Shown here piece after piece: positions 25,059-33,497 of a stretch of 64,000 nt of DNA. The notes below the pieces were generated by a model. The model was not told the origin of the DNA. It did not search any database and worked only from the letters and a program-made list of their open reading frames with translations. Origin of the DNA: Nostocoides sp. HKS02. Lineage in GTDB: Bacteria; Actinomycetota; Actinomycetes; Actinomycetales; Dermatophilaceae. The position numbers were made by a program, and so were the translations under genes. Location: the NCBI RefSeq assembly GCF_009707485.1, contig NZ_CP046121.1:1364001-1428000 (forward strand), in the 5' to 3' direction. The stretch's first letter is position 1. Every line of letters starts with the position of its first letter.

Positions 25059-26667
25059 TCAGTGGGGACCGTCGGGGACCGGTGCGACCTCCTCGACCCT
25101 CCACCCGCCGTCCACCCACCGCAGCGAGAACCGCATCGGCGCCCCCCGGGCCGCCGCGACCGGCCGCGCCACCCCTGCCGGGTCCACGACCGCGTATGCC
25201 GACGTGTCCACCACCGCATCGATGGTCGCCCGGGCGCCGGGGACCGTGGCGAGCGCGTGTGCGCTGCCGACCCGCAGGCGCACGCCGCGGTAGGACTGGT
25301 GCCGTGCCCGGACCGCGTCAACCAGGGCCAGGTCGGCAGCCTGCGCCGGTGAACCCGCGACATCGAGGTCCGCGAGGCCGGCGAGGTCGGTGTCGCGAGC
25401 GCCGTTCAGGGCAGCCGCGCGTCGATCCGCCAGTGCCTGCAGGAGCCCCCGCGGGTCGCGCCGCGCCGCCAGTCGATCCGAGGCCAGGTCGGTGGGCCTC
25501 GCCGCGGTGACCGCAGTGACCGCGCTCCCGACGTGAGCGGTGGCTCCTGGCGTTCCAAGACCGCCAGGACCGCCCAGCCCGCCGAGCCCGCCCAGGCCGC
25601 CGAACGCCACGACACCGGCTGCCCCACCGACCACGACGACCACGACGACCGCCGACCCCACCAGCCAGCCCGGCAGTGCTCGTCGGCGCCCGGGACGAGA
25701 GCGCGGACGATGTCGGTGCCTTGGCGTGCTCCCCCGCACCCGACCCGGCGCACGGGATGCGCTCCTGCGTCCGTGATCGGCTGGCGTCGTCGCCGGTGGG
25801 GCCGCCGGCCGCACGTCGCGCAGCCGCTGGGTGAGCAAGGAGGTCTCGTCGGTGCCCACCACGAGCCGCAGCGGCTCGCACGGAGCGGAGTCGAAGTACG
25901 CCACCGCCAGCTCGGTGGCTGTCGGCCGTAGCGCCGGGTCGCCAGCGAGGGCCCGATGGGTCACCGACTGCCACGCGTCGGGCAGCCCGGGCGCCAGCTC
26001 CCCGAGCGGGGCGCGCAGCGCCACGGGCCCGGGCGGCTGCCCGGTGACGCACCACCAGGCCAGCGCGCCCGCGGCATACACGTCCGACGCGCTCGTGGGC
26101 TCAGCGCCGGCGGCGACCTCCGGAGCGACGAATCCCGGTGTGCCGTAACGGTCCTCGGGGCCGTGGCCGATGAGCCGCGCCACCCCCAGGTCGGCGACGA
26201 GCGGGCGACCGTTGCGCTCGAGCAGGACGTTGCCCGGTGACACGTCGCCGTGGACGACCCCGACCGCGTGCAGCCCCGCCAGCGTCTGCGCCACGGGGGC
26301 CAGCACGGTCACGGACTCACCCACGCTGAGGTGACCTCGGGCCGTGACCGCGCCGTGGAGCGAGCCCCCCGGTGGCACGGTCGAGCACGATCGCGAGCTG
26401 CGGCGGGTCGGTCTCGAGCGCACGTGCCTCGTGGAACGCGACCAGGCCCTCGACGGCGACCCGGCTCAAGACGGCCAGCTCGCGAGCCGCCTGGTCGGCC
26501 GCAGCCACACCGCCCACCTGGACCACCTTGACCGCCACCGGCACCCCGTCGTGGACGCGCTCTGCCGCCCACACCGTGCCTGCACCACCGACCCCGAGGA
26601 CGTGCAGCAGGCGGTAGCCCGGAACCTCTGGTCGGTCCCCCAGGCCCATCACGATGTCCATCACCAT
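25059..26667 (-). pseudogene. Membrane Ser/Thr protein kinase, interrupted by a frameshift in a C6 run
   Basis: The N-terminal kinase lobe ([26 protein letters not shown]) lies in one frame and the rest in another. They join if one C is removed from CCCCCC at 26365-26370. The C-lobe has the loop HGDVSPGNVLLERNG, DLG in place of DFG, and GTPGFVAPE, so the HRD and DFG motifs are altered while the catalytic Asp and Asn remain. A membrane segment (WLVGSAVVVVVVVGGAAG) is followed by a Gly-rich stretch and an extracellular domain of ~190 residues with RVGSAHALATVPG. The start is uncertain: several ATGs with GGGAGG boxes lie at 26649-26680. The gene is probably intact in life. Confidence 0.78.
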
Positions 26668-26771
26668 GTCCCTCCCCATGTCCCTCCCCATGTCAGCCAC
26701 TATGCCCACTGCGCTCGCGGAGCCCAGCCGGTTGTCCACAGGCCTGGGCCGGACCGCCCGTGGGCGCGGCG

Positions 26772-26777
26772 TACGCT
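26772..26777 (+). promoter_or_regulatory. -10 box of lipB (leaderless)
   Basis: TACGCT ends 7 nt before the lipB ATG at 26785. The same spacing recurs at many genes in this window. Confidence 0.5.
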
Positions 26778-26784
26778 GGGCGCC

Positions 26785-27438
26785 ATGCGTTTCGAGCACC
26801 TCGGCTTCGCCCCGGACTTCGTCGACTACCAGTCGGCGTGGGACCACCAGCGCGAGATCCACGCCGGTGTGGTCGCGGGCGCCGAGGACACCGTGCTGCT
26901 GCTCGAGCACTCGCCCGTCTACACCGCGGGCAAGCGCACCGAGCCGCACCAGCGCCCCTTCGACGGCACGCCTGTCGTCGACGTCGACCGGGGCGGGCTC
27001 ATCACCTGGCACGGTCCCGGCCAGCTCGTCGGCTACCCGATCGTCCGGCTCCACGGCGTGCCCATCGACGTCGTGGCCCACGTCCGTCGCCTCGAAGAGG
27101 TGATGATCCGGGTGTGCCGTGAGTTCGACGTCGAGACGACCAGGGTCGAGGGACGCAGCGGCGTCTGGGTGCCGGCCGACGACCAGCCCGGCGGTCGACC
27201 CGACCGCAAGCTCGGCGCCATCGGGGTCAGGGTGAGCCGCCAGGTCACCATGCACGGCTTCGCGCTCAACTGCGATGCCGACCTGTCGTGGGCCGACAAC
27301 ATCGTCGCCTGCGGCATCGACGACGCCGGGGTGAGCTCGATCAGTCGCGAGGCTGGTCGAGTGGTGACGGTCCAGGACGTGCTTCCGTATGCCGAGAAGC
27401 ACCTCGCCGACGTCCTCGCGCCACCGCCCCGGGGCTAG
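26785..27438 (+). CDS. lipB: Lipoyl(octanoyl) transferase
   Basis: Moves octanoyl from octanoyl-ACP to the lipoyl domains of E2/GcvH proteins. The 217-residue product has [41 protein letters not shown], the catalytic lysine in KLGAIGVRV and the catalytic cysteine in NIVACGID. Length is normal. It is followed by lipA after ~120 nt. In the same region are the E2 and Lpd genes, its clients, and gcvT. The start is fixed by the -10 box 7 nt upstream. Confidence 0.96.
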   Translation: MRFEHLGFAPDFVDYQSAWDHQREIHAGVVAGAEDTVLLLEHSPVYTAGKRTEPHQRPFDGTPVVDVDRGGLITWHGPGQLVGYPIVRLHGVPIDVVAHVRRLEEVMIRVCREFDVETTRVEGRSGVWVPADDQPGGRPDRKLGAIGVRVSRQVTMHGFALNCDADLSWADNIVACGIDDAGVSSISREAGRVVTVQDVLPYAEKHLADVLAPPPRG

Positions 27439-27556
27439 CCCTTCGGGACCATGGCCGCACCGGGCGTACCCTTGGAGGACGCCCGGTCACCTCCGGGCGG
27501 ACCTGTGCCCCGCGGCATACCCCGCTCGGCCGCACTGAGGAAGGCAAGGGAGCTTC

Positions 27557-28594
27557 GTGACCATCGCACCCGAGGGCCGCCGTCTGCTGCGCGTCGAGGC
27601 GCGCAACGCCGAGACCCCCATCGAGCGCAAGCCGGAATGGATCCGGACCACCGCCAAGATGGGCCCCGAGTACACCAAGCTGCACTCGATGGTGAAGACC
27701 GAGGGCCTGCACACGGTGTGCCAGGAAGCCGGCTGCCCGAACATCTTCGAGTGCTGGGAGGACCGCGAGGCGACCTTCCTCATCGGCGGCGACATCTGCA
27801 CGCGGCGCTGCGACTTCTGTGACATCGCCACCGGTCGACCGCTCGAGCTCGACGTCGACGAGCCGCGCCGGGTGGCCGAGTCGGTCGCCCAGATGGGGCT
27901 GCGGTACTCCACGGTCACAGGAGTGGCCCGCGACGACCAGCCCGATGGCGCGGCCTGGCTGTATGCCGAGACGATCCGCCAGATCCACGCCAAGAACCCC
28001 ACCACCGGGGTCGAGATCCTGCCCCCCGACTTCGGCGCGAAGCCCGAGCTCGTCGGTCAGGTGTTCGACGCCCGTCCCGAGGTCTTCGCCCACAACCTCG
28101 AGACCGTGCCGCGCATCTTCAAGCAGATCCGGCCGGCCTTCACCTACGACAAGTCCCTGCGGGTGCTGTCGATGGCGCGCGAGGCCGAGCTCGTGACCAA
28201 GTCCAACCTCATCCTGGGCATGGGCGAGGAGGACCACGAGGTCGAGCAGGCGATCCGCGACCTGCACGACGCGGGCTGCGACATCCTCACCATCACCCAG
28301 TACCTCCGCCCCTCCAAGCTCCACCACCCGATCGACCGGTGGGTCAAGCCGGAGGAGTTCGTGCACTGGAGCGACGTGGCCCAGGAGCTGGGCTTCAAGG
28401 GCGTCATGGCCGGACCGCTGGTCCGCTCGTCCTACCGCGCCGGCCGGCTCTGGGCGACCGCCATGGCCAAATGGGGCCGCCCCATCCCCCAGCACCTCGA
28501 GCACCTCGCGGCCGCAGCGGGCGACCCCGCCCGCCAGGAGGCCGCTTCGCTCCTCGCCGCGCGGCGTCCGGCCGCGTTGGGTGCACCTGCCTGA
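27557..28594 (+). CDS. lipA: Lipoyl synthase
   Basis: A radical-SAM enzyme with two [4Fe-4S] clusters that inserts two sulfurs into the octanoyl group placed by LipB. The 345-residue protein has the auxiliary-cluster cysteines [14 protein letters not shown] and the radical-SAM motif [10 protein letters not shown], then [11 protein letters not shown] and the conserved FLHRS-like end ([11 protein letters not shown]). GTG start with AAGGGAG upstream. DUF4191 follows after 20 nt, an arrangement common in Actinobacteria. Confidence 0.97.
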   Translation: MTIAPEGRRLLRVEARNAETPIERKPEWIRTTAKMGPEYTKLHSMVKTEGLHTVCQEAGCPNIFECWEDREATFLIGGDICTRRCDFCDIATGRPLELDVDEPRRVAESVAQMGLRYSTVTGVARDDQPDGAAWLYAETIRQIHAKNPTTGVEILPPDFGAKPELVGQVFDARPEVFAHNLETVPRIFKQIRPAFTYDKSLRVLSMAREAELVTKSNLILGMGEEDHEVEQAIRDLHDAGCDILTITQYLRPSKLHHPIDRWVKPEEFVHWSDVAQELGFKGVMAGPLVRSSYRAGRLWATAMAKWGRPIPQHLEHLAAAAGDPARQEAASLLAARRPAALGAPA

Positions 28595-28601
28595 CGACCC
28601 G

Positions 28602-28607
28602 TATCCT
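28602..28607 (+). promoter_or_regulatory. -10 box of the DUF4191 gene (leaderless)
   Basis: TATCCT lies 7 nt before the ATG at 28615, directly after the lipA stop, so this gene may have its own transcript besides read-through from lipA. Confidence 0.45.
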
Positions 28608-28614
28608 GACCCCT

Positions 28615-29349
28615 ATGGCCCGCAAGGATTCGCAGCAGTCAGACACGCCCTCGAAGCAGGGGCGTGTCGCCCAGGTCCGCCAGGTGTACACCGCAGCTCG
28701 ACAGGTGGACCGCACGATCCCGTGGTGGATGCTGCTGGCCGCACTCGGGGTCATCGTGGTGTGCGTCGGCGTCGGCGTCGTTGTCGGGCACTGGCTCTAC
28801 GCCCTGGTCCTCAGCATCCCGCTGGCGTTCCTCGCCGCGCTGCTCGTCCTCAGCCGCAGGGCTGAGCGGGCGGCCTACCGGTCGCTCGAGGGCCAGCCCG
28901 GGGCCGCCGGAGCCGCGCTCGGCTCGCTGCGCCGTGGCTGGTACTTCGACCAGCAGCCGGTCGCCGTCGACGGCGCCCGCGGCGCACGGCCCGAGGACAT
29001 GGTCGGGGCCGCGTTCGTCTACCGCGCGGTCGGTCGCCCTGGGGTGGTCCTCATCGGCGAGGGGCCGGACGCCCGGCGCGGCAAGCTCCTGGCCACCGAG
29101 CGCAGGAAGATCGAGCGGGTCGCTCCCGGGGTGCCCGTGGTGGCGGTCGTCGTCGGTGATGGTGCCGACCAGGTGCCGGTGCGCAAGCTCAGCACCAAGC
29201 TGACGCGGATGAAGCCTGTGCTGACCAAGGAAGAGGTCTCGGCCGTCAACAAGCGCCTCAAGTCGCTCGGCGGCCTGCGCCCCCCGATCCCTGCGGGCAT
29301 GGACCCGCTGCGAGCCCGGGTCGACCGCAAGGCGATGCGCGGGCGCTGA
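28615..29349 (+). CDS. DUF4191-family membrane protein
   Basis: A 244-residue protein of a family usually found next to lipA in Actinobacteria. After a charged N-terminus, two membrane segments lie at ~38-80 (WWMLLAALGVIVVCVGVGVV, LYALVLSIPLAFLAALLVL). A cytoplasmic part follows with LRRGWYFDQQPVAVD, FVYRAVGRPGVVLIGEG and ending MDPLRARVDRKAMRGR. Function unknown. The constant link with lipA hints at a role near lipoylation or the membrane, but that is only context. Confidence 0.85.
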   Translation: MARKDSQQSDTPSKQGRVAQVRQVYTAARQVDRTIPWWMLLAALGVIVVCVGVGVVVGHWLYALVLSIPLAFLAALLVLSRRAERAAYRSLEGQPGAAGAALGSLRRGWYFDQQPVAVDGARGARPEDMVGAAFVYRAVGRPGVVLIGEGPDARRGKLLATERRKIERVAPGVPVVAVVVGDGADQVPVRKLSTKLTRMKPVLTKEEVSAVNKRLKSLGGLRPPIPAGMDPLRARVDRKAMRGR

Positions 29350-29381
29350 ACCCGCTGAAGCCCGGCTGTCGCGCAGCCGGC

Positions 29382-29815
29382 TCAGGCGAGGTACCGCTCC
29401 ACGATGCCGGCGAACCGGTCGTGCGAGCCGGGCGCCAGGGCCATGGCTGCGCGTGCCACCTCGAGCTCCGCGTCCGTCGGGACATGGAGCTCCTCCGAAC
29501 CACCGTGGAGCGCCTGGACGCGGTAGTCGCCGTCCTGGGGTCTGTGCGCACGGCGTGCGAGAAGTCGCCCGCGAAGAAGAACAGCGAGGTCTCGCCCTGC
29601 CGCACGCTCGGGGCGCGGGGCTGGACGATGACGTCGCCCGCCTCGACGAGTCGCGTGTCAGCACCAGATCGTAGGACTCCCAGGCTGCGGCCGAATGCCA
29701 CACCACGACCTCGGCCTCGTGGCCCCCGGGCACGCAGGGTCGCGGCGAGCTGCGGTGGCTCGGGGTCGGTGCACGCGGGGTTGGACCAGGTGCAGAGGGC
29801 GATGCGGCTGCTCAC
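29382..29815 (-). pseudogene. Decayed ATP-grasp domain gene with internal deletions
   Basis: Remnant of an ATP-grasp (RimK/DcsG-like) protein, normally ~280 residues. The N-terminus SSRIALCTWSNPACTDPEP is in one frame and HEAEVVVWHSAAAWESYDLVL in another (one extra base in the C5 run 29723-29727). About 170 residues are then missing. The C-terminal block GDVIVQPRAPSVRQGETSLF continues with FSHAVR. After a one-base loss in the G4 run 29537-29540 it goes on YRVQALHGGSEELHVPTDAE. A second gap then jumps to APGSHDRFAGIVERYLA and the stop. The missing part holds most of the ATP-binding core, so no enzyme can be made. Unlike the other broken genes, this one is a true pseudogene. Confidence 0.65.
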
Positions 29816-29869
29816 GTCGGCATTCTGCCTGCCTCGGGGCTTGCGTCGGGGGCTTGCCTCGGGGGCATA

Positions 29870-29910
29870 CGCGATATAACGTGAGTTTCGACAACGCGAT
29901 ATAGCGCGAG
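29870..29910. promoter_or_regulatory. Candidate PadR operator: two palindromic repeats
   Basis: CGCGATATAACGTGAG (29870-29885) and CGCGATATAGCGCGAG (29895-29910) are direct repeats 25 bp apart. Each is also a near-palindrome; CGCGATATAGCGCG matches at 6 of 7 paired positions. The AT-rich core is unusual here and sits just upstream of the DUF4097-padR pair, so autoregulation by the encoded PadR is likely. Confidence 0.6.
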
Positions 29911-29924
29911 AAGGGAAACAGCTC

Positions 29925-30770
29925 ATGAGCGAGGAATGGTCGATCGACACCCCCCGGGTGCTCGACATCGGGGACGACGGCGAGCGGGTGCGGCAGCTCA
30001 GCGTGGCCATCGTCGGTGGACGGGTGGACGTGGTGACCCACGCCGACTCCCCGACCGCCCGCGTGGAGGTCTCGCGGGTGGAGGGGTCCCCCCTGACGGT
30101 CAAGTGGGACGGCTCGACCCTCAAGGTGACCCACGGCGTGAGCTCGTCGAGCATCATCGACAAGGTCCGCCACGCCTTCGACGGGCTCGAGCGCAACAAG
30201 GCCTTCATCAGCATCTCGATCCCGGAGGACGCCCGGACGTCGGTCAGCACCGTGAGCGCCAGCGGGCTGCTCGCCGGGATGCGCGCCGGTGCGCGGGCCA
30301 ACACCGTGTCCGGTGCGATGACCATCGACGACGTCACCGGCCCGGTCGACGTCAACACCGTCAGCGGCGACGTCGAGTGCGGCAACGTGCGCGGGTCGTT
30401 CACGGTGCACTCGGTGTCAGGAGCGGTCACCGCCCAGGCCAGCCAGACACCCGAGGTGAGCATCAACACGGTCAGCGGCGACATCACCCTCGACCTCACC
30501 AACTCGGCGGCGAGGATCACCTCCAACTCGGTCTCGGGTGACGTGACCGTGCGCGCCCCGCACGACGGCTACGACGTGACCGTCAACACCGCCTCCGGCC
30601 AGGTCGTCATCGACGGTCGCACGATCGACAAGCACGCTCGTCGGACGGTCAACCGCCTCACCGACGGCGACGGCAGCCTGCGACTCAAGGCCAACGCGGT
30701 GTCGGGCAACGTGGTCGTCCTCAAGGCCGCTCACGGGACCGCCGGGGCGGCATCGGGGGCTTCGGCATGA
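29925..30770 (+). CDS. DUF4097-family beta-solenoid protein
   Basis: A 281-residue protein whose second half is a run of short beta repeats with the pattern 'V.S..G.V....V.G.V...S.SG' (NTVSGDVECGNVRGSF, SVSGAVTAQ, NTVSGDITLDL, SNSVSGDVTVRAP, NTASGQVVIDG). That is typical of DUF4097/adhesin-like single-stranded beta-helices. No signal peptide is evident. The 4-nt overlap with the PadR gene (ATGA) marks them as a pair; such pairs are common and respond to envelope or drug stress in some Gram-positives. The ribosome site is AAGGGA. Confidence 0.85.
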   Translation: MSEEWSIDTPRVLDIGDDGERVRQLSVAIVGGRVDVVTHADSPTARVEVSRVEGSPLTVKWDGSTLKVTHGVSSSSIIDKVRHAFDGLERNKAFISISIPEDARTSVSTVSASGLLAGMRAGARANTVSGAMTIDDVTGPVDVNTVSGDVECGNVRGSFTVHSVSGAVTAQASQTPEVSINTVSGDITLDLTNSAARITSNSVSGDVTVRAPHDGYDVTVNTASGQVVIDGRTIDKHARRTVNRLTDGDGSLRLKANAVSGNVVVLKAAHGTAGAASGASA

Positions 30771-31366
30771 GCCCGGTGTTCGCCCACGGCCAGCTCCGGC
30801 TCTACCTGCTCGCCCTCCTCGACGACGGGCCCAGGCACGGCTATGAGGTGATCCAGGACCTTGAGCACCGGTTCAACGGCCTCTACTCCCCCAGCGCCGG
30901 CACGGTGTACCCCCGGCTCGCCAAGCTGGAGGAAGAGGGGCTGGTCGAGCGATCCGAGGAGGGCCGCAAGGCGATCTACCGGATCACCGACGCGGGGCGC
31001 GCCGAGGTGCGGGCCCGCCGCGACGACCTGTCGAACCTCGAGGCCGACCTCGACCTGTCGGTCCGCGAGCTCGCCGAGCAGGTGCGCTCACGGGTGCGCG
31101 GGCAGACCAGCGACCTGCGGGCCGAGCTCAAGGCGGCCGCCCAGGAGGCGCGACGGACCGCTACTCCCGTGGGCGGGTTCGACGGGTGGGGCGACGGGGA
31201 CCCCCACGCGGTCCGCGAGGTCGAGGACGCCGTGCAGCAGCTGCGGCAGGAGGCGCGCACGGCGTGGAAGCGCCACGGGATCACCCCGGCCCAGACCCGC
31301 GAGATCGTCGACATCCTCGCCGACGCGACGAACCGGATCCGCGAGGTGGTCAGGTCCGGACGATGA
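30767..31366 (+). CDS. PadR-family transcriptional regulator
   Basis: A 199-residue repressor. The N-terminal winged helix shows LRLYLLALLDDGPRHGYEVIQDLEHRF and PSAGTVYPRLAKLEEEGLVE (recognition helix region), and the wing GRKAIYRITDAGR. A long C-terminal helical part (~80-199) is rich in Glu/Arg/Ala and should mediate dimerisation. It is coupled to the DUF4097 gene and probably binds the repeats at 29870-29910. Confidence 0.9.
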   Translation: MSPVFAHGQLRLYLLALLDDGPRHGYEVIQDLEHRFNGLYSPSAGTVYPRLAKLEEEGLVERSEEGRKAIYRITDAGRAEVRARRDDLSNLEADLDLSVRELAEQVRSRVRGQTSDLRAELKAAAQEARRTATPVGGFDGWGDGDPHAVREVEDAVQQLRQEARTAWKRHGITPAQTREIVDILADATNRIREVVRSGR

Positions 31367-31814
31367 GGGTGCCGGCCGCCTTGTCGTGCAGACCGCGACC
31401 GTCGCCGTCCCAGAACATGGCCGGCAGGAACAGGCACAGCAGCACCGTGCGCACCAGCACCTGGAACGACCGCGCCGGGTGACCGTCTCGCGACAGCACC
31501 CGCAGGCCCACCACCCGGTGGCCGATGGTGGAGCCCAGCGTGCTCAGGAGGACGAGGTTCTCGACCGCGAAGATCGCCAGCGGTGTGAACGAGTGGGGGC
31601 CGGCCTGGCCGAACGGGACACCGAACACGCCGAACGCGACCAGCTGACAGAGGGTCCAGTCCACGAGGGCGGCGACCAGCCGTCGGCCGAACCGGCCCAT
31701 CGAACCGGCGCCGTCGCGCGGCATACCGAGACGCTCGCCGGGGTATGCCGTGGGCGCACCGGTGCGCGAACCCGGCCCCTCGAGCCATGAGCCGACGTCC
31801 TTGCGGTCAATCAC
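31350..31814 (-). CDS. RDD family membrane protein
   Basis: A 154-residue protein with the RDD signature region [13 protein letters not shown] (Arg-Asp/Asp pattern) and three to four membrane segments ([51 protein letters not shown]). [16 protein letters not shown] and [11 protein letters not shown] are family hallmarks. Some relatives act as ion antiporters, but most have no known role. It is divergent from glnA, its usual neighbour, and overlaps the padR end by 17 nt on the opposite strand. Confidence 0.88.
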   Translation of the reverse strand: MIDRKDVGSWLEGPGSRTGAPTAYPGERLGMPRDGAGSMGRFGRRLVAALVDWTLCQLVAFGVFGVPFGQAGPHSFTPLAIFAVENLVLLSTLGSTIGHRVVGLRVLSRDGHPARSFQVLVRTVLLCLFLPAMFWDGDGRGLHDKAAGTLIVRT

Positions 31815-31833
31815 CTGACCAGCCTCCCACGGC

Positions 31834-31849
31834 GTAACACCGGCGAAAC
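31834..31849 (+). promoter_or_regulatory. GlnR-type box upstream of glnA
   Basis: GTAAC, six bases, GAAAC matches the actinobacterial GlnR consensus (gTnAc-n6-GaAAc, known mainly from Streptomyces). It lies ~85 nt before the glnA start and ~33 nt before a -10 candidate TAGGGT at 31882-31887, a position suited to nitrogen-responsive control. Confidence 0.7.
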
Positions 31850-31940
31850 ATTCGGGTCATGGGCGAGAAATCCCCACCCGTTAGGGTCGTTGCTGACACC
31901 CCGGGCTTTCGTGTGCCCGACCCACCACCAGGAGGTTGGT

Positions 31941-33365
31941 TTGTTCAGCAATGCTGACGAGGTCCTGAAGTTCATCAAGGACGAGGACGTCAAGTTCGTC
32001 GACGTGAGGTTCTGCGACCTGCCCGGCGTGATGCAGCACTTCAATGTGCCCGCACAGAGCGTGACGGCGGACTTCTTCAAGGAAGGCCAGATGTTCGACG
32101 GATCCTCGATCCGCGGCTTCCAGGCGATCCACGAGTCCGACATGAAGCTCATCCCGGACCCGACGACGGCCTACCTCGACCCGTTCCGCAAGGAAAAGAC
32201 GCTCATCCTCAACTTCTCCATCGTCGACCCGTTCACGGGCGAGGAGTACTCGCGAGACCCGCGCAACATCGCGGCCAAGGCCGAGGCCTACCTCAAGTCG
32301 ACCGGGATCGCTGACACCGCGTACTTCGGCGCCGAGGCCGAGTTCTACATCTTCGACGACGTGCGCTTCGAGACGAAGCAGAACGCCGGCTACTACTTCA
32401 TCGACTCCGTCGAGGCGGCGTGGAACACCGGTCGGGTCGAGGAGGGCGGCAACAAGGGCTACAAGACCCGCTACAAGGGCGGCTACTTCCCGGTGCCGCC
32501 GGTCGACCACTACGCGGACATGCGCGACGAGATGTCCCTGGCCCTCGAGGCCGCCGGTCTCACGGTCGAGCGCGCCCACCACGAGGTCGGCACCGCGGGC
32601 CAGCAGGAGATCAACTATCGCTTCAACACGCTGAAGCAGGCCGCCGACGACGTGCTGAAGTTCAAGTACATCGTCAAGAACGTGGCGTGGCACGGCGACA
32701 AGACGGTCACCTTCATGCCGAAGCCGCTCTTCGGTGACAACGGCTCGGGCATGCACTCCCACCAGTCGCTGTGGAAGGACGGCGAGCCGCTGTTCTATGA
32801 CGAGCGCGGTTACGGCGGCCTGTCCGACCTCGCCCGCTGGTACATCGGTGGGCTGCTCAAGCACGCGCCCGCCGTGTTGGCGTTCACCAACCCGACGGTC
32901 AACTCCTACCACCGGCTCGTCCCGGGCTACGAGGCGCCGGTCAACCTGGTCTACTCCGCGCGCAACCGCTCCGCCTGCGTGCGCATCCCGATCACGGGTG
33001 ACTCCCCCAAGGCCAAGCGCATCGAGTTCCGCGTGCCCGACCCGTCGGCCAACCCCTACCTCGCGTTCTCCGCGATGCTCATGGCCGGCCTCGACGGCAT
33101 CAAGAACCGCATCGAGCCCCCGGAGCCGGTGGACAAGGACCTCTACGAGCTCCCGCCCGAGGAGCACGAGCAGATCCAGCAGGTGCCCGGCTCGCTGCCC
33201 GAGGTGCTCGACGCCCTGGAGGCCGACCACGAGTTCCTCCTCGAGGGTGACGTGTTCACCAAGGACCTCATCGAGACCTGGGTCGAGTGGAAGCGCAAGA
33301 ACGAGGTCGACCCGATCCGGTTCCGCCCCCACCCGCACGAGTTTGAGATGTACTACGACCTGTAG
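31941..33365 (+). CDS. glnA: Glutamine synthetase type I
   Basis: Makes glutamine from glutamate, ammonia and ATP. The 474-residue product has [45 protein letters not shown] and the catalytic-core end. The tyrosine in [10 protein letters not shown] is the adenylylation site used by GlnE, so covalent control is possible. The start is TTG at 31941, preceded by AGGAGG; an upstream frame lacks similarity. This rare start codon may lower translation. Control by GlnR is suggested by the box at 31834. Confidence 0.97.
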   Translation: MFSNADEVLKFIKDEDVKFVDVRFCDLPGVMQHFNVPAQSVTADFFKEGQMFDGSSIRGFQAIHESDMKLIPDPTTAYLDPFRKEKTLILNFSIVDPFTGEEYSRDPRNIAAKAEAYLKSTGIADTAYFGAEAEFYIFDDVRFETKQNAGYYFIDSVEAAWNTGRVEEGGNKGYKTRYKGGYFPVPPVDHYADMRDEMSLALEAAGLTVERAHHEVGTAGQQEINYRFNTLKQAADDVLKFKYIVKNVAWHGDKTVTFMPKPLFGDNGSGMHSHQSLWKDGEPLFYDERGYGGLSDLARWYIGGLLKHAPAVLAFTNPTVNSYHRLVPGYEAPVNLVYSARNRSACVRIPITGDSPKAKRIEFRVPDPSANPYLAFSAMLMAGLDGIKNRIEPPEPVDKDLYELPPEEHEQIQQVPGSLPEVLDALEADHEFLLEGDVFTKDLIETWVEWKRKNEVDPIRFRPHPHEFEMYYDL

Positions 33366-33497
33366 GACCAACCGCAGGTCAGGGGTTCGCGCCGGGGTGG
33401 TCCACCCGCGCGGCCCCGACCAGAGGCGGAGCATGAGGGTGGTCGGTCTCGTCCGGCCACCCTCGTGCTGTCTCCCCTCCCGACCACGGCCGGGTCC

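Noticed and set aside
26640..26700. Repeated CATGTCCCTCCCC at the kinase start as a regulatory repeat
   Set aside because: On the coding strand these are two or three ATG codons each with a GGGAGG site, so they look like alternative starts rather than an operator.
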